A stretch of 64,000 nucleotides of DNA from Leptasterias polaris (GCA_037783415.1 JAZGTN010000176.1:1364001-1428000); one strand, 5' to 3'; shown: positions 47,501 to 51,138, counted from the first letter of the stretch. Notes: generated from the sequence alone by a model not told the origin. Translations and numbers: made by a program.

Positions 47501-49053
47501 ACACAGCAAGTAGATATACACATGGTGTTACCGCAAACCAAAAATAGATTGATACCTCACCATGCAATGCCTCAAATCCCATATATAGATGCATGGTGAT
47601 GATTGATCTGATAAAGAAGGGTCTCCTTTTTTCACTTACCAAATCTGCTTTGTCTTCAACAAGTTGCTTATTCCTCTCCTCCAGTTTCCGTAGCATTCCT
47701 TTCAGATCTGAAATCTTCTTATTGAACTTCTTCTCATCCTCATCAGCTCCGTCCTGGAGAGAGTCATCACAAATATTTCTTTCAGAAATTCATCAAAAAC
47801 TCATATTGCAGTAGTTTTGTTGGCAGTGGCAAAATTGTTTTGAAGAATATTACTATTAGTAGTGGTATAGACATAAAAATTGTCAGGTGATGAAGTCTAG
47901 ATCAGACTAAGCCTACAGCAGTCTAGTCCAAACAATGAGACCAAACCTATCTCAATCACGGACAGTCATATGATCCACTTATAAAGTAGAAGTCCCCCAG
48001 TTCCCCAATCTGCACCACAGCAGTAGATAAATAGCAAGAAAATTTCTTTCAAAACTAAGCTAGACAACTTCTTATCAGAACTAAATTCTACTTTGTGAAA
48101 GTAGATAATATGACATGCTCTTCTTCTTCTCACGTATGCCTGTCTAAGTAAATGTCCAAGTCCAGTGAATGCAGCCACTGCACTACGTCCTGTTTGCATT
48201 CAGACAGAGTGCCATAATCTCTAGGAAGACACCTCTATGGGCAGGCAGTGATGATGTGTTTGAAAATGGTAATACAACAAAACTATAAGATGTCATGCGT
48301 GTGAAGTTATAATACATGAATGTATTGATCAAAGTTGAAATTTTTTACACCAAAGCTTTCTTTTTATAAGCCTGACACCATATTAAGTGTCTTGAGAAGT
48401 CTAAAATACTGCCATGAAAAAGAAAATTATCCCCCATAGCCAAGTTCTTATTTCTACTAGAAAAGATAGTAAAGATCGTCTCATACAAGGCAATTTACAG
48501 GCAACCAGGTCCAGACATCTCCATAAAGGAAAAGCTTTCAAATGTTAATTTTCACATAATTTACTAGGTAAAGAAATTGTTGGAAATTTTTTCTTGTGCA
48601 TACAGTGCAGATGGTTGCCTCTAAGTTGCCTTCAGAAATTGACTTGTGTAACAAGGTCTTAATGAATATGTTTACAACCTAATAAGATAAAATCTTCACA
48701 GGTTGGTTCTAAGGTGTTAGTATTGAATAGTAGAGTATTTGAATGAATGTTCATCACTCAATTCAACAACAGTCATTAATGTAGCAAACATTCAAACTTA
48801 AAGCGCATTATTAAAAATACAGCAAACTTGATGTACTTACTGACACCCCAAACTGAAAGCCACCAGAGCTGCCAAATGAGGACTCCTGTGTACTTGACGA
48901 TCGATGATCCCAGGACTCAGCCATCTTGCTAAGATTGAGGAGATTGCCCACGGAATCTTTCTCTCCTTGAAGCCTCTTGGTGTAACCGCTCTTGTAGCCA
49001 AGCTCTTTCTCTAACTCTGAGATGGTGTAATCTTTGGATTTGAGTTCTTCCAT
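2362..49053 (-). CDS. Giant JAKMIP-like coiled-coil / FN3 / SH3 scaffold protein (26 exons, 5' incomplete)
   Basis: Twenty-six minus-strand exons with GT-AG borders join without a stop or phase conflict. They total 14,517 bp (4,838 codons plus stop at 2362-2364). N to C the product has JAKMIP-like coiled coil (residues 1-377 of the visible part), further coiled coil (378 to about 2170), an unrecognised module and Ser/Pro-rich disorder with 19-residue tandem repeats (about 2175-3394), short coiled coils (3395-3738), Ser-rich disorder (3739-4580), FN3 (about 4580-4690), SH3 (about 4716-4778) and a basic tail. All introns are phase 0 except three. Vertebrate JAKMIP proteins (roughly 600-850 residues, microtubule and Janus-kinase/GABA-B receptor binding) stop soon after the LEFR.LELE block; this one continues for thousands of residues into an FN3-SH3 tail resembling RIM-binding proteins. 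Seen: exon chain and motifs. Family knowledge: JAKMIP and RIM-BP. Inferred: a single transcript and a scaffold role. The true N-terminus lies beyond the window or was missed. Confidence 0.82.
2557..3357. mobile_element. TTAA-bounded MITE in the last intron
   Basis: 801 bp, ends TTAACCCATTAG / CTAAAGGGTTAA, with a second inner pair around TTTACTCACTG. Non-coding. Ends resemble those of the larger element at 52271-53236 (TTAACCCTTT). Confidence 0.65.
3397..3633. repeat. Short inverted-repeat element with B-box-like motif
   Basis: About 235 bp. A perfect 17-bp inverted repeat GTGTAAAGCACTGTATA (3419-3435) / TATACAGTGCTTTACAC (3598-3614) lies in longer imperfect ends starting TTTTACCCA. It holds GGGATTCAAACTCACA. 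A related partial copy is at 63690-63830. Confidence 0.65.
3750..3824 (-). CDS. Exon: SH3 domain, C-terminal part
   Basis: 25 codons, TTCTTACAG acceptor, AAG|GTAAATTG donor, phase 0. Reads VRGKRGLVPSNFIEEIS: the GLVPSNF motif is the canonical end of an SH3 fold (ligand-contacting Pro, Asn and Phe kept). Continues into the basic tail (MSGSHGRK). Confidence 0.9.
4059..4100 (+). mobile_element. tRNA-like SINE head
   Basis: GGGGCTAGATAGCTCAGTTG followed by GTGGAGCACTGACATCATAA: a tRNA-like A box and D-arm. It is cut off by the minisatellite that follows. Not a functional tRNA because no B box lies at the right distance. Confidence 0.55.
4129..4468. repeat. 34-bp minisatellite, about 10 copies
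   Basis: Ten near-identical units containing TTATTACACACAAGTAACC and GCGCTGGCCCACCAG. The only recurrent variants are ATG/AAG in the centre. It lies in an intron between SINE-like fragments. Confidence 0.95.
4575..4720 (+). mobile_element. tRNA-derived SINE (family 1, copy A)
   Basis: tRNA-like B box GGTTCCAATCCCGC followed by TTTAGCCCAAAACTG and CAGTTTCCCTTGTAGTTTAT. The same body follows a B box at 36456-36580, which defines the family. Confidence 0.7.
4963..5097 (-). CDS. Exon: SH3 domain, N-terminal part (RIM-BP type)
   Basis: 45 codons, TTATAATCAG acceptor, AAG|GTGAGT donor, phase 0. Starts FMAVYNYNPVEHSPN (the ALYDY-like strand plus the SPN insertion typical of RIM-BP SH3 domains), then acidic RT loop, EGDIVTVFGSIRPDGFYQGK, which aligns with the GD-I-VFG---DGFY-GE block of RIM-BP SH3 domains. 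RIM-BP SH3 domains bind proline-rich motifs of RIM and calcium-channel proteins; the ligand here is unknown. Confidence 0.9.
5800..6140. repeat. 17-bp degenerate minisatellite
   Basis: About 20 imperfect units of GACCAAGGTGTGTTCAT, with variants such as GACCAATGCGTGTTC. It lies in the intron between the FN3-linker and SH3 exons. High divergence between units implies an old array. Confidence 0.9.
6205..6426 (-). CDS. Exon: end of FN3 domain plus linker
   Basis: 74 codons, ACGATCAG acceptor, CTG|GTACGAG donor, phase 0. ALVDGINLRTVQTFGIQTVS completes strands F-G of the FN3 fold; after ATGQSSAIVETE the sequence becomes Ser/Asp-rich linker leading to the SH3 exon. A larger copy of this exon seen without an intron is not present, so only one FN3 domain is visible. 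Confidence 0.85.
6526..6733. repeat. 51-bp minisatellite, 4 copies
   Basis: Four essentially identical units starting AATGTAACATGATAGCTGCA. Intronic, just upstream (in gene direction) of the FN3-linker exon acceptor. Near identity implies recent expansion. Confidence 0.93.
6938..7122 (-). CDS. Exon: fibronectin type III domain, N-terminal part
   Basis: 185 bp, acceptor TTAACAG, donor AAG|GTACAA; phase 1 in, phase 0 out. Reads PLPPRSLIVSKVIGHHGAVL then TWHPP, the Trp-x-x-Pro-Pro signature of FN3 strand B, then DDLGRSNGLEIVGYKIFVN, whose SNG..I.GY.I pattern is like FN3 domains of RIM-binding proteins (TSPOAP1/RIMBP2). The domain is completed by the next exon. Confidence 0.88.
7774..10297 (-). 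CDS. 2.5-kb exon: short coiled coil then Ser/Thr/Asn-rich disordered region
   Basis: 2,524 bp (841 codons plus 1 nt), acceptor TTTCATTAG, donor ACTG|GTGAGT. It opens with a helix (AKVSYLLQKCKEREAIIQK), then basic and acidic patches (RTTRGSRSRHPQKDH; DESDDDELGRLSAARGH) and continues as about 700 residues rich in Ser, Thr, Asn, Gln, Pro and His with no predicted fold. Ser-Pro sites are frequent. The region probably works as a flexible linker or phosphorylation platform before the FN3 domain (inference). An in-frame ATG near 10240 is internal, because the reading frame continues upstream to the acceptor. Confidence 0.9.
10565..10760. repeat. C/A-rich low-complexity tract
   Basis: Runs of C (10581-10591 and 10724-10733 region) alternate with A-rich stretches over about 190 bp. 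Intronic; the open frame of Pro/Lys across it is a composition artefact. Confidence 0.8.
10889..11863. mobile_element. MITE with 28-bp ends, interrupted by a nested element
   Basis: Ends TAAAGCCCGGTTCATACTTC and (inverted) TAAAGCCTGGTTCATACTAC, both running on to CTGCAAAT. Removing the nested 780-bp element (11051-11830) and one AAAGCA leaves a MITE of about 190 bp. A related copy sits at 30009-30135. Confidence 0.85.
11051..11830. mobile_element. Nested hAT-like non-autonomous element
   Basis: 780 bp with perfect 17-bp inverted ends CAGAGATGCCAACATTT / AAATGTTGGCATCTCTG and a 6-bp direct repeat AAAGCA on both sides (11045-11050, 11831-11836). The CAGAGATG start is hAT-like, although hAT elements normally make 8-bp duplications. 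No transposase frame is visible. Confidence 0.82.
12118..12174 (-). CDS. Exon: 19-codon microexon-like exon
   Basis: 57 bp, acceptor CTATTTAG, donor CAG|GTAAAG, phase 0. Encodes FDDMEHRKNEAEISVAPLQ. Found by reading splice sites between its neighbours; removing it would keep the frame, so it could be alternatively used. Confidence 0.65.
12436..12558 (-). CDS. Exon: coiled coil
   Basis: 41 codons, GGTTTCTTTGCAG acceptor, CAG|GTAAATG donor, phase 0. Regular heptads (EDNSALEERVRHLENERRK). Confidence 0.82.
12978..13133 (-). CDS. Exon: coiled coil
   Basis: 52 codons, GAATTAG acceptor, AAG|GTATGAG donor, phase 0. Helix with conserved-looking aromatics (RYATIEAKWDDMHQQLSD), then DALERKLKMAEDMLREK. 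Confidence 0.8.
13321..13611 (-). CDS. Exon: Asp/His/Ser/Arg-rich linker
   Basis: 97 codons, GTGTGAAG acceptor, GAG|GTAAGC donor, phase 0. Starts and ends with coiled coil; the middle is a biased RS/SHD run (SQDPRSHDSRSHDVSQQ). At DNA level the middle is a string of TCATGTGA/TCTGGAGTC-like variants, suggesting a decayed tandem repeat. Confidence 0.8.
13913..14029 (-). CDS. Exon: coiled coil with weak donor
   Basis: 39 codons, TTTCTTGTAG acceptor, phase 0. Helix of almost only charged residues (KEKEQLLKSKDEEEARIKDE). The donor is AAG|GTTCGA, a poor match to consensus; reading through would add 28 residues to a stop at 13826. Confidence 0.75.
14157..15582. mobile_element. TTAA-bounded 1.4-kb element
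   Basis: TTAA at both ends, with TTAAAGACCAAACAAAATTC / inverted TTAAAGAGGGCACAAAATGG. An internal perfect 19-bp inverted pair TGACGTAGCTGGACGTGTG (about 14366) / CACACGTCCAGCTACGTCA (about 15362) is part of long imperfect arms. It fills the intron between exons at 13.9 and 15.8 kb. No transposase. Confidence 0.7.
15777..15863 (-). CDS. Exon: coiled coil
   Basis: 29 codons, TTTAAAG acceptor, AAG|GTAAAG donor, phase 0. Reads FEGVKVDQIDTNQTDLIKK and a short helix. Too short to stand out by ORF length; supported by splice sites and frame. Confidence 0.72.
15970..16074 (-). CDS. Exon: coiled coil
   Basis: 35 codons, CTTCCCAG-like acceptor, AAG|GTGAGTG donor, phase 0. Highly charged helix (DIQDRERQVALLKSEVKQK). 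Confidence 0.8.
16647..16742 (-). CDS. Exon: coiled coil
   Basis: 32 codons, ATATCACCAG acceptor, CAG|GTAAGC donor, phase 0. Charged helix KEDVVRELKQNEDNLKKKL followed by a short non-helical end (YGDLRPLTIQ). Confidence 0.78.
16851..16912 (+). repeat. Dispersed repeat GACTCTGCTAGG (copy 1)
   Basis: GAAAGACTCTGCTAGGATCG then GTAAGGCCGTTAACTATTTG. Related copies at 37318-37447 and 44470-44580 show a longer shared body. Confidence 0.75.
17149..20711 (-). CDS. 3.56-kb exon: unknown module, acidic and Ser/Pro-rich region with 19-residue tandem repeats
   Basis: 3,563 bp, acceptor TTTTTTATCAG, donor CAG|GTAAGACG. The first ~110 residues look folded (EGEFEMTLKEFLEALPAA, KNYFVEFNKLYIGKD, ALLCRLVRNIPRDQITGI), followed by another hydrophobic/aromatic patch (FVAALWELPFEHLEVNLD) and an acidic stretch. 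The rest is Ser/Thr/Pro/Asn-rich and disordered, with proline runs such as SPPPPLPEVSPP and DLPPPLPKTIPP. The centre is about 26 tandem 19-residue units of the type GTSPPNRTHGSLDPSNTLP. The end returns to coiled coil near MKTSIETMEKQLQ. Proline-rich segments could be SH3 ligands, possibly of this protein's own SH3 (inference; strict PxxPxR sites are not evident in the repeat). Confidence 0.9.
17937..19418 (-). repeat. Coding 57-bp tandem repeat (about 26 units of 19 residues)
   Basis: 24 canonical units start at exact 57-bp spacing from 17994 to 19305, with degenerate units at each edge. Each codes for GTSPPNRTHGSLDPSNTLP in the gene's frame. Rare substitutions: Pro to Gln in three units, Gly to Glu in one, Pro to Ser-type changes only at the edges. 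Because 57 is a multiple of 3, two other frames also stay open across the array (592 residues on the minus, 492 on the plus strand); these are by-products. Confidence 0.97.
20997..21093 (-). CDS. Exon: start of an unrecognised folded module
   Basis: 97 bp (32 codons plus 1 nt), acceptor CTGTTTAG, donor ATAG|GTACTG, phase 0 in and phase 1 out, joining exactly to the 3.56-kb exon. It breaks the coiled coil with a Cys/Tyr/Val/Leu mix (GYQSAVCVDKVSQTGPLTYL) typical of a compact beta-rich domain. I do not recognise the family. Confidence 0.75.
21538..21701. mobile_element. Possible pogo/Tc1-like MITE
   Basis: Left end ACAGTCAACCCTTATTATAA and right end (inverted) ACAGTTGACTCTCGTAGTCT share ACAGT-GAC-CT. 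Internal GTTATA motifs (CACTGTTATAGAG, CTGTTATAAAGG) are typical of pogo-type ends. Weak support. Confidence 0.4.
22133..22180. repeat. TA-rich microsatellite
   Basis: Imperfect repeats of ATCTAATATATAT. Intronic. Confidence 0.85.
23070..23232. mobile_element. MITE fragment (CATAGAGCTGC family, copy 2)
   Basis: Shares GATACCAGTCACA and AAGCAGCTCTATGAAA-TGG with the fuller copy at 41991-42246, in the same order. Confidence 0.6.
23648..28682 (-). CDS. Giant 5-kb coiled-coil exon
   Basis: One uninterrupted exon of 5,035 bp (about 1,678 codons), acceptor TTTTCAG, donor ATG|GTGAGTG. The product is almost wholly Glu/Lys/Leu/Gln heptad sequence, like golgins, CENP-E or myosin tails, broken by short acidic or Asn/Ser loops (for example the Asn/Gly stretch near 28.52 kb and the Glu/Tyr-rich EEEYIEYEEEDVQD near 27.93 kb). 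Three related segments carry the motif RQ.A[FY].ETIAQAD (about 26.1, 25.6 and 25.1 kb), suggesting internal duplication. No motor, kinase or membrane segment is seen. Probable role: a long parallel dimeric rod separating the N-terminal JAKMIP-like head from the C-terminal modules (inference). Many small open frames on the opposite strand are shadows of this exon. Confidence 0.92.
29296..29534 (-). CDS. Exon: coiled coil
   Basis: 239 bp (79 codons plus 2 nt), acceptor TTAACTTAG, donor TTGCT|GTGAGT, giving a phase-2 intron that joins exactly to the 5-kb exon. Glu/Leu/Arg-rich continuous helix, for example RIHELEDQLGHLQEDIHLG. No non-helical domain is visible. Confidence 0.85.
30009..30135. mobile_element. 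Short MITE, same family as 10889-11863
   Basis: About 127 bp with ends AAAGCCTGGTTCATACTTCA and (inverted) TTAGCCTGGTTCATACATCA. Intact small version of the family, useful to define its size. Confidence 0.8.
30205..30306 (+). repeat. SINE-like repeat (family 2, copy A)
   Basis: TTTTAGATGTGGGAGGAAAA ... GGGACTGAAAACCCAATCCA. The same ordered blocks recur at 31966-32066 and, reversed, at about 54970-55020. Confidence 0.65.
31440..31716. repeat. 69-bp minisatellite, 4 copies
   Basis: Four units containing TTACATGTCTGAACAATGTT and CAGCCGGCTGAGTGTGGATA; outer units differ from the inner two only at CAAAATG/CAACATG. Intronic. Confidence 0.94.
31966..32066 (+). repeat. SINE-like repeat (family 2, copy B)
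   Basis: TTTTTGATGTTGGAGGAATA ... GGGACTGAAAACCCAGTCCA, matching copy A in order and spacing. Confidence 0.65.
33571..33754. repeat. Direct repeat, about 76 bp at 108-bp spacing
   Basis: TCCCTTAGTCTATGTTCCTA starts both copies (33571 and 33679); they run to TAATCTTGTG with one visible A/G difference. It abuts the fold-back element on its left side. Confidence 0.85.
33774..34378. mobile_element. Fold-back MITE, near-perfect 605-bp palindrome
   Basis: Two arms of about 260 bp are inverted copies: TTAAAGAGGAAGGGAAGTGA at the left, inverted TTCAAAGAGGAAGGGAAATT at the right, CATCTGATGACGTCATTCTG mid-arm, and CAGTTATGAAC near the centre. The left border is TTAA, the right TTGA. Less decayed than its relative at 1788-2284. 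A transcript crossing it would form a very long hairpin. Confidence 0.88.
34645..34770. repeat. Degenerate fragment of CATAGAGCTGC MITE family
   Basis: GGGCCTGATTTCATACAACT ... GGCATCAGTCACA keeps the order of blocks seen at 41991-42246. Weak similarity. Confidence 0.35.
35680..35850. repeat. 42-bp minisatellite, 4 copies
   Basis: Units of ATGAAAAGCACTGCAACCAT plus ACACACCAATCTTACCGCAT; two unit types (ACACC/ACACA) occur in pairs. Open in several frames because 42 is a multiple of 3. Intronic. Confidence 0.94.
35979..36320. repeat. 44-bp minisatellite, about 8 copies
   Basis: Units containing GTGACTGGCCCCAAGG and GGATGGTCTGGCTGTGCTAT, with small indels between copies. Intronic. Confidence 0.92.
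36456..36580 (+). mobile_element. tRNA-derived SINE (family 1, copy B)
   Basis: B box GGTTCAAATCCCGCTCTAGT, then TTCAACCCAAAATAA and CAGTTTCCCTTGTGGTTTAT, matching 4575-4720 in order and spacing. Confidence 0.75.
37164..37280 (-). CDS. Exon: coiled coil
   Basis: 39 codons, TTGATTTCAG acceptor, CAG|GTACGG donor, phase 0. One heptad-rich helix (LVLEKDSLIQYLQQEVESQ). It lies beyond the point where vertebrate JAKMIP proteins end and so belongs to the extension. The intron that follows is 7.6 kb, the longest internal intron. Confidence 0.78.
37318..37447 (+). repeat. Dispersed repeat GACTCTGCTAGG (copy 2)
   Basis: GACTCTGCTAGGGTCGAAAC occurs twice in tandem, then CAGGCCATTAACTAATTTTT and TAAGCAGTTTGCAACAGCTA, matching the copy at 44470-44580. 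Confidence 0.85.
38302..38544. repeat. 30-bp minisatellite, 8 copies
   Basis: Units GTTGCTATATCACATAGCTC plus AAAGAAAGCT; unit 2 has AAAACA instead. The last six are identical. Intronic. Confidence 0.95.
39466..39865. repeat. Possible transposon fragment with GGCGAGCTGC ends
   Basis: GGCGAGCTGC at about 39483 and its inverse GCAGCTCGCC at about 39850 flank unique sequence with a locally GC-rich GACGGCCGGGCAGACGG stretch. No coding frame of note. Confidence 0.4.
40286..40700 (+). mobile_element. tRNA-derived SINE (family 3, plus copy)
   Basis: tRNA-like head CTGATCAGCAGAGTGTGGGT with B box GGGTTTGAGTCTC, body AAGCAAGACACTTAACCACT, tail GACGCCCATCGGGTGTGACA. The same blocks in the same order, inverted, are at 41512-41905. 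Confidence 0.85.
40746..40904 (-). CDS. Exon: JAKMIP signature coiled coil (LEFRILELE)
   Basis: 53 codons, GTGGTTAG acceptor, CAG|GTACTGG donor, phase 0. It reads LQDSKDQSELLEFRILELE, almost identical to the conserved vertebrate JAKMIP block DAKDQNELLEFRVLELE, which lies close to the end of those proteins. Here it continues into an acidic run and a Ser/Thr/Pro linker and then into further coiled-coil exons. It is the best single anchor for the family call. Confidence 0.88.
41512..41905 (-). mobile_element. tRNA-derived SINE (family 3, minus copy)
   Basis: Read on the minus strand: CTGATCAGCAGAGTGTGGGT, B box GGTTCGAGTCCC, AAGCAAGACACTTAACCACA, GACACCCATCGGGAGTATAA, and a 3' tail of (ATT)n seen as AATAATAATAAT at the left end. 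Well preserved. Confidence 0.88.
41991..42246. mobile_element. MITE (CATAGAGCTGC family, copy 1)
   Basis: Ends CTGGGCCAAATTTTAGGAAA and (inverted) TGGGGCCAATTTCATAGAGC. Interior has TGCTAAGCAAAAATTAGCAG, CCAGTCACAAATGG and GTGGCTGGTAACC. Abundant echinoderm repeat type in my memory (not checkable here). Confidence 0.7.
42346..42423 (-). CDS. Exon: short linker/coiled coil
   Basis: 26 codons, CCTGCAG acceptor, CAG|GTCAGTA donor, phase 0 on both sides, reading VSVDETMDGLATKQLADAK and a short helix. Supported mainly by its splice sites and by keeping the frame between the neighbouring exons; composition is typical of the gene. Confidence 0.7.
42907..43065. mobile_element. Short MITE with GGCCTTGAA ends
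   Basis: Left CAGGGCCTTGAATTCACCCA, right inverted CAGGCCTTGAACTTCGCTCT, with CAACTGCCGTGGTGCCC inside. The same end sequences bound the 1-kb element at 61038-62054. Confidence 0.72.
43139..43286. mobile_element. 148-bp MITE with 40-bp inverted ends
   Basis: ATCCATTAAGCCCCGCC...GTTGACCAATCACAGCCGC on the left and its inverse (ATCCATTAAGCCACGCCCAT) on the right. Lies about 80 bp from the donor of the 43.4-kb exon. Confidence 0.88.
43363..43557 (-). CDS. Exon: Ser-rich linker within JAKMIP-like region
   Basis: 65 codons, TTTTACTCCAG acceptor, GAG|GTAAGAG donor, phase 0. Low-complexity, mostly non-helical (RPRSSSLTPFSYDDDVGV, then SRSGSFGTPIPSPLALS) and acidic at the end. It sits where JAKMIP proteins have their Ser/Asp-rich non-coiled linker between coiled-coil blocks. 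Several Ser-Pro and Arg-x-x-Ser motifs are candidate phosphorylation sites (inference). Confidence 0.8.
43866..43884. repeat. Poly-C tract (19 C)
   Basis: Homopolymer run of 19 C in an intron next to CACACTCAATC. Confidence 0.95.
44030..44248 (-). CDS. Exon: JAKMIP-like coiled coil
   Basis: 73 codons, TTCAAAG acceptor and TTG|GTGAGTG donor, phase 0. Two helices (RCRLERENQSLRKVLSKE and KEEELKKLRVEVQEQFLEIV) flank a Ser/Asn/Asp linker. The second helix resembles the JAKMIP segment with EIEFLRLQVLEQQ. No enzyme motif is present; the role is presumably dimerisation. Confidence 0.82.
44470..44580 (+). repeat. Dispersed repeat GACTCTGCTAGG (copy 3)
   Basis: GAAAGACTCTGCTCAGGTCG, AAACGTCAGGCCACTAAGTA, TAAGCAGTTTGCAACAGCTA, matching copy 2 over about 110 bp. 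Confidence 0.85.
44767..44919 (-). CDS. Exon: JAKMIP-like coiled coil
   Basis: 51 codons, GTGAGCAG acceptor, CTG|GTGAGTG donor, phase 0. Contains PLIEKNKRLLRKTKDLEQM, which matches the JAKMIP block PLVEKNKRMNKKNEDLLQ closely in sequence and in its distance from the neighbouring blocks. This is one of the strongest family signatures in the gene. Confidence 0.85.
46280..46296. repeat. Poly-G tract (17 G)
   Basis: Uninterrupted run of 17 G in an intron. Confidence 0.95.
46981..47542. mobile_element. Fold-back MITE, 562 bp
   Basis: Perfect 18-bp terminal inverted repeat TTTGGTTTGCGGTAACAC with long imperfect arms (TACTGCCACGGAGTAGA / TCTACTCCGCGGCAGTA; TTAGTGGACCGAGGGGACTT / inverse). Centre near 47260. 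Ends about 100 bp from the 47.64-kb exon. A decayed relative is at about 47890-48110. Confidence 0.88.
47640..47753 (-). CDS. Exon: JAKMIP-like coiled coil
   Basis: 38 codons between a CTCTCTCCAG acceptor and a TTG|GTAAGTG donor, phase 0 on both sides. The product is a heptad-rich helix (KKISDLKGMLRKLEERN) that lines up with the JAKMIP segment KIAELNSVIRKLEDRN. A 562-bp fold-back element ends only about 100 bp from the donor side. Confidence 0.82.
47890..48110. repeat. Decayed relative of the 46981-47542 element
   Basis: Shares CAAACAATGAGACCAA, AGAAGTCCCC and GCAGTAGATAAATAGC-type blocks in the same order as the right arm of the fold-back element. It lies on the other side of the 47.64-kb exon. 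Confidence 0.5.
48841..49053 (-). CDS. Exon: JAKMIP-like coiled coil, first visible exon
   Basis: Encodes 71 residues after a CCCTTCAG acceptor, starting MEELKSKDYTISELEKELG; donor is TCA|GTAAGT. The KSKD...LEKELG..SG.T..L..EKD pattern matches the JAKMIP block KGKD...LEKELG..AG.T..L..EK. It then passes into a Ser/Gly-rich linker ending GFQFGVS. The leading ATG follows an acceptor-like tract, so it is probably internal and not the start codon: JAKMIP proteins have roughly 200-250 residues before this block. The phase is 0 at both ends. Confidence 0.8.
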
Positions 49054-50137
49054 CTGAAGGGCAATCATAATCACTTTCCATTACTTCCAAGAAAGGTTTT
49101 ATATAATTCAATATATTTACTTTACGTTCTCCATTTCCCTGTACTTAAGTTCACTTCAATATTCGTTTCCATAATAATGTTAAATTAATTTGAGCATTAG
49201 GGATGGTTCAACATTTTCACAGCATGCATACAAATCGTAGTATGCTAGGGGAGGGGTTAAACTTTTCCAGTTTTGTGAAAATGTGGACCATGGTATGCCC
49301 AGAGTAGGCAATTTTTCTTAGAAGCAGACAAGTGAGATGGCTTGAAAAAAAAATCATTCGCAAGTACACTACAGACTCGTAAGTATGTATGAATTAAAAT
49401 GGGTTTTTAATTTATAAACACAGACAATATACAGTCCGGTATATTTTAGATTAAAGCGAAACTTGGTGGTTTCGAACATTGTGTGTATGTAAGTATACAT
49501 GTTCATACTTGTACATGACTATATTAGCAGAGATTGTCTTCTTAAATGGTTTAAAAAAAAATAATGATGAAATATTGCTATGCCACATTACCAAACAAAA
49601 GTCCAATGATCATAATATGGCTACATTATCAACAACCACTGACTCCAGCATAAGACATGATTATACTGAGATGTAATTAGGTCAGACTAAACCCTTCCAA
49701 CCTCAGTTTGGCTACATTGATTTCAATGGTAGAAATACAAGATGGTGGCATGCTAATGGTCAAATGGTCCTTTAGTGAATCTTCATCTATTAAGTTGTCC
49801 CCAAAAAATCACGATTTTCTTCTCTTTATTCACATTTAGATGTAAAGACCCAAGGTCTGTCATTTTGGAAGTCAAATTGCATGTTATTTAAGATATTGTG
49901 CGTGTCTAGCCATGCATGCATCGCCTGAAAATGGCACTGCACAGTAACAGACAGGAAATCTGAGTCCCAAAATGGCTGACCAAGATTAATCATGGGTGAT
50001 AACGTCAGGCAAATTGCGTTAATACAAGACACCTCAACTTTTCCCAAACGCTTCTTAAGAATAAAAGCACATTGACGAACAGAATTGCAGGAGAGTACAA
50101 TCTTGTATCATAATTTTGAAGTACATGTTGTACAATG

Positions 50138-50766
50138 TAAGGCCAAGAAAAATAAATAACATATTGCTCGTCCGGACTTTTTAAAAAGTTGGTGAGGGAG
50201 GTCCTTGTTATTTGTTATTTTCAAATTTTGTGTTATTTTTTTCAAGATGGCCACCATGTCTAAGATGGCCGCCATGTCGCATTTGAAGATGGTTTTATGG
50301 TTTTATGAGCATGTTCTGTATGTCCTCAAATTCTGTTTAAGGTTGCCATGTGTGTTTCTGTGTCCATTTCGATACATATTGTTATTCTTTCCAAGAGTTC
50401 TTCTTGCTTTTGCTCCAAAATTATTCTGTGTGTGTGGCTTCACATCTTGGTGCAAAGATCTCATTCAAAAAAGAACTGTGGCATGCAAACGTGAAGGGCA
50501 AAACGTTTCGAAGAAAATGAGGATTTTCTCACGATTGCGTTGTGGAAATAGCATTTTTTGTAGGCCTACATGCAAGAAAGATGATGAAATGCTCAATAAA
50601 AATGAAGGATACATTTGAAATATTTGAAAATAAATTGATTTCAAAGATTTTGATTTTTTTTGTTTAGATTTTTTTTTTTTTATAACAAATAACAAAAAAT
50701 TTGGTGCGGCCTCCAAAATCGGAGCGTGCGGGGACGAGCAACATGTTATTTATTTTACTTGGCCTA
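50138..50766. mobile_element. 629-bp MITE with 36-bp ends
   Basis: Ends TAAGGCCAAGAAAAATAAAT and inverted TTAGGCCAAGTAAAATAAAT, both running into AACAT-TTGCTCGTCC. Inside, ATAACAAATAACAAAAAAT and its inverse TTATTTGTTATTTTC form a second inverted pair. A short frame around MATMSKMAAMS is not transposase-like. Confidence 0.85.
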
Positions 50767-51138
50767 AAGGGTCTTTGTGATTATCAACCTCACACAAATA
50801 ATGTACTTTTTTTGAGTGTGAAACTTGGAAGTCAATTTGTGAGTCTACATCTATGTATCCTATCCAGCAGTTTGTAATGAATAAGTAACAGCTGCCTTTG
50901 TCTTGAGTCACATTCAATTAATTAGGCCAGGTGGTGTGCTTTACCATGGCGCCAACAGTCCTTGGGTGTCCGCTGAGCTAGACTTGAACTGGAGGTCACA
51001 AAGGAGAGGAAGGAAAGTGCACTTGGATACCTGTACCTGAACTTACCCACCATTAAGAAAGTGGTGTACTAGTAAACCCCTGAATGCAATTTCAAGGCTA
51101 AATATTGCATAGAAAATACTCTTATTAGAAACTAGTGG

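Larger units (their letters stand above)
44920..47639. other. 2.7-kb intron: unique sequence plus fold-back element
   Basis: 44920-46270 and 46300-46980 show no exon, repeat or RNA gene I can support. A G17 tract is at 46280-46296 and a fold-back transposon at 46981-47542. Confidence 0.65.

Noticed and set aside
48841..49053. ATG at the start of the 49-kb exon as the real start codon
   Set aside because: It directly follows a CCCTTCAG acceptor and the JAKMIP alignment expects a long N-terminal part before it.
50205..50618. 137-residue plus-strand frame (MATMSKMAAMS region)
   Set aside because: Lies wholly within the MITE at 50138-50766; hydrophobic by base composition, no transposase signature.
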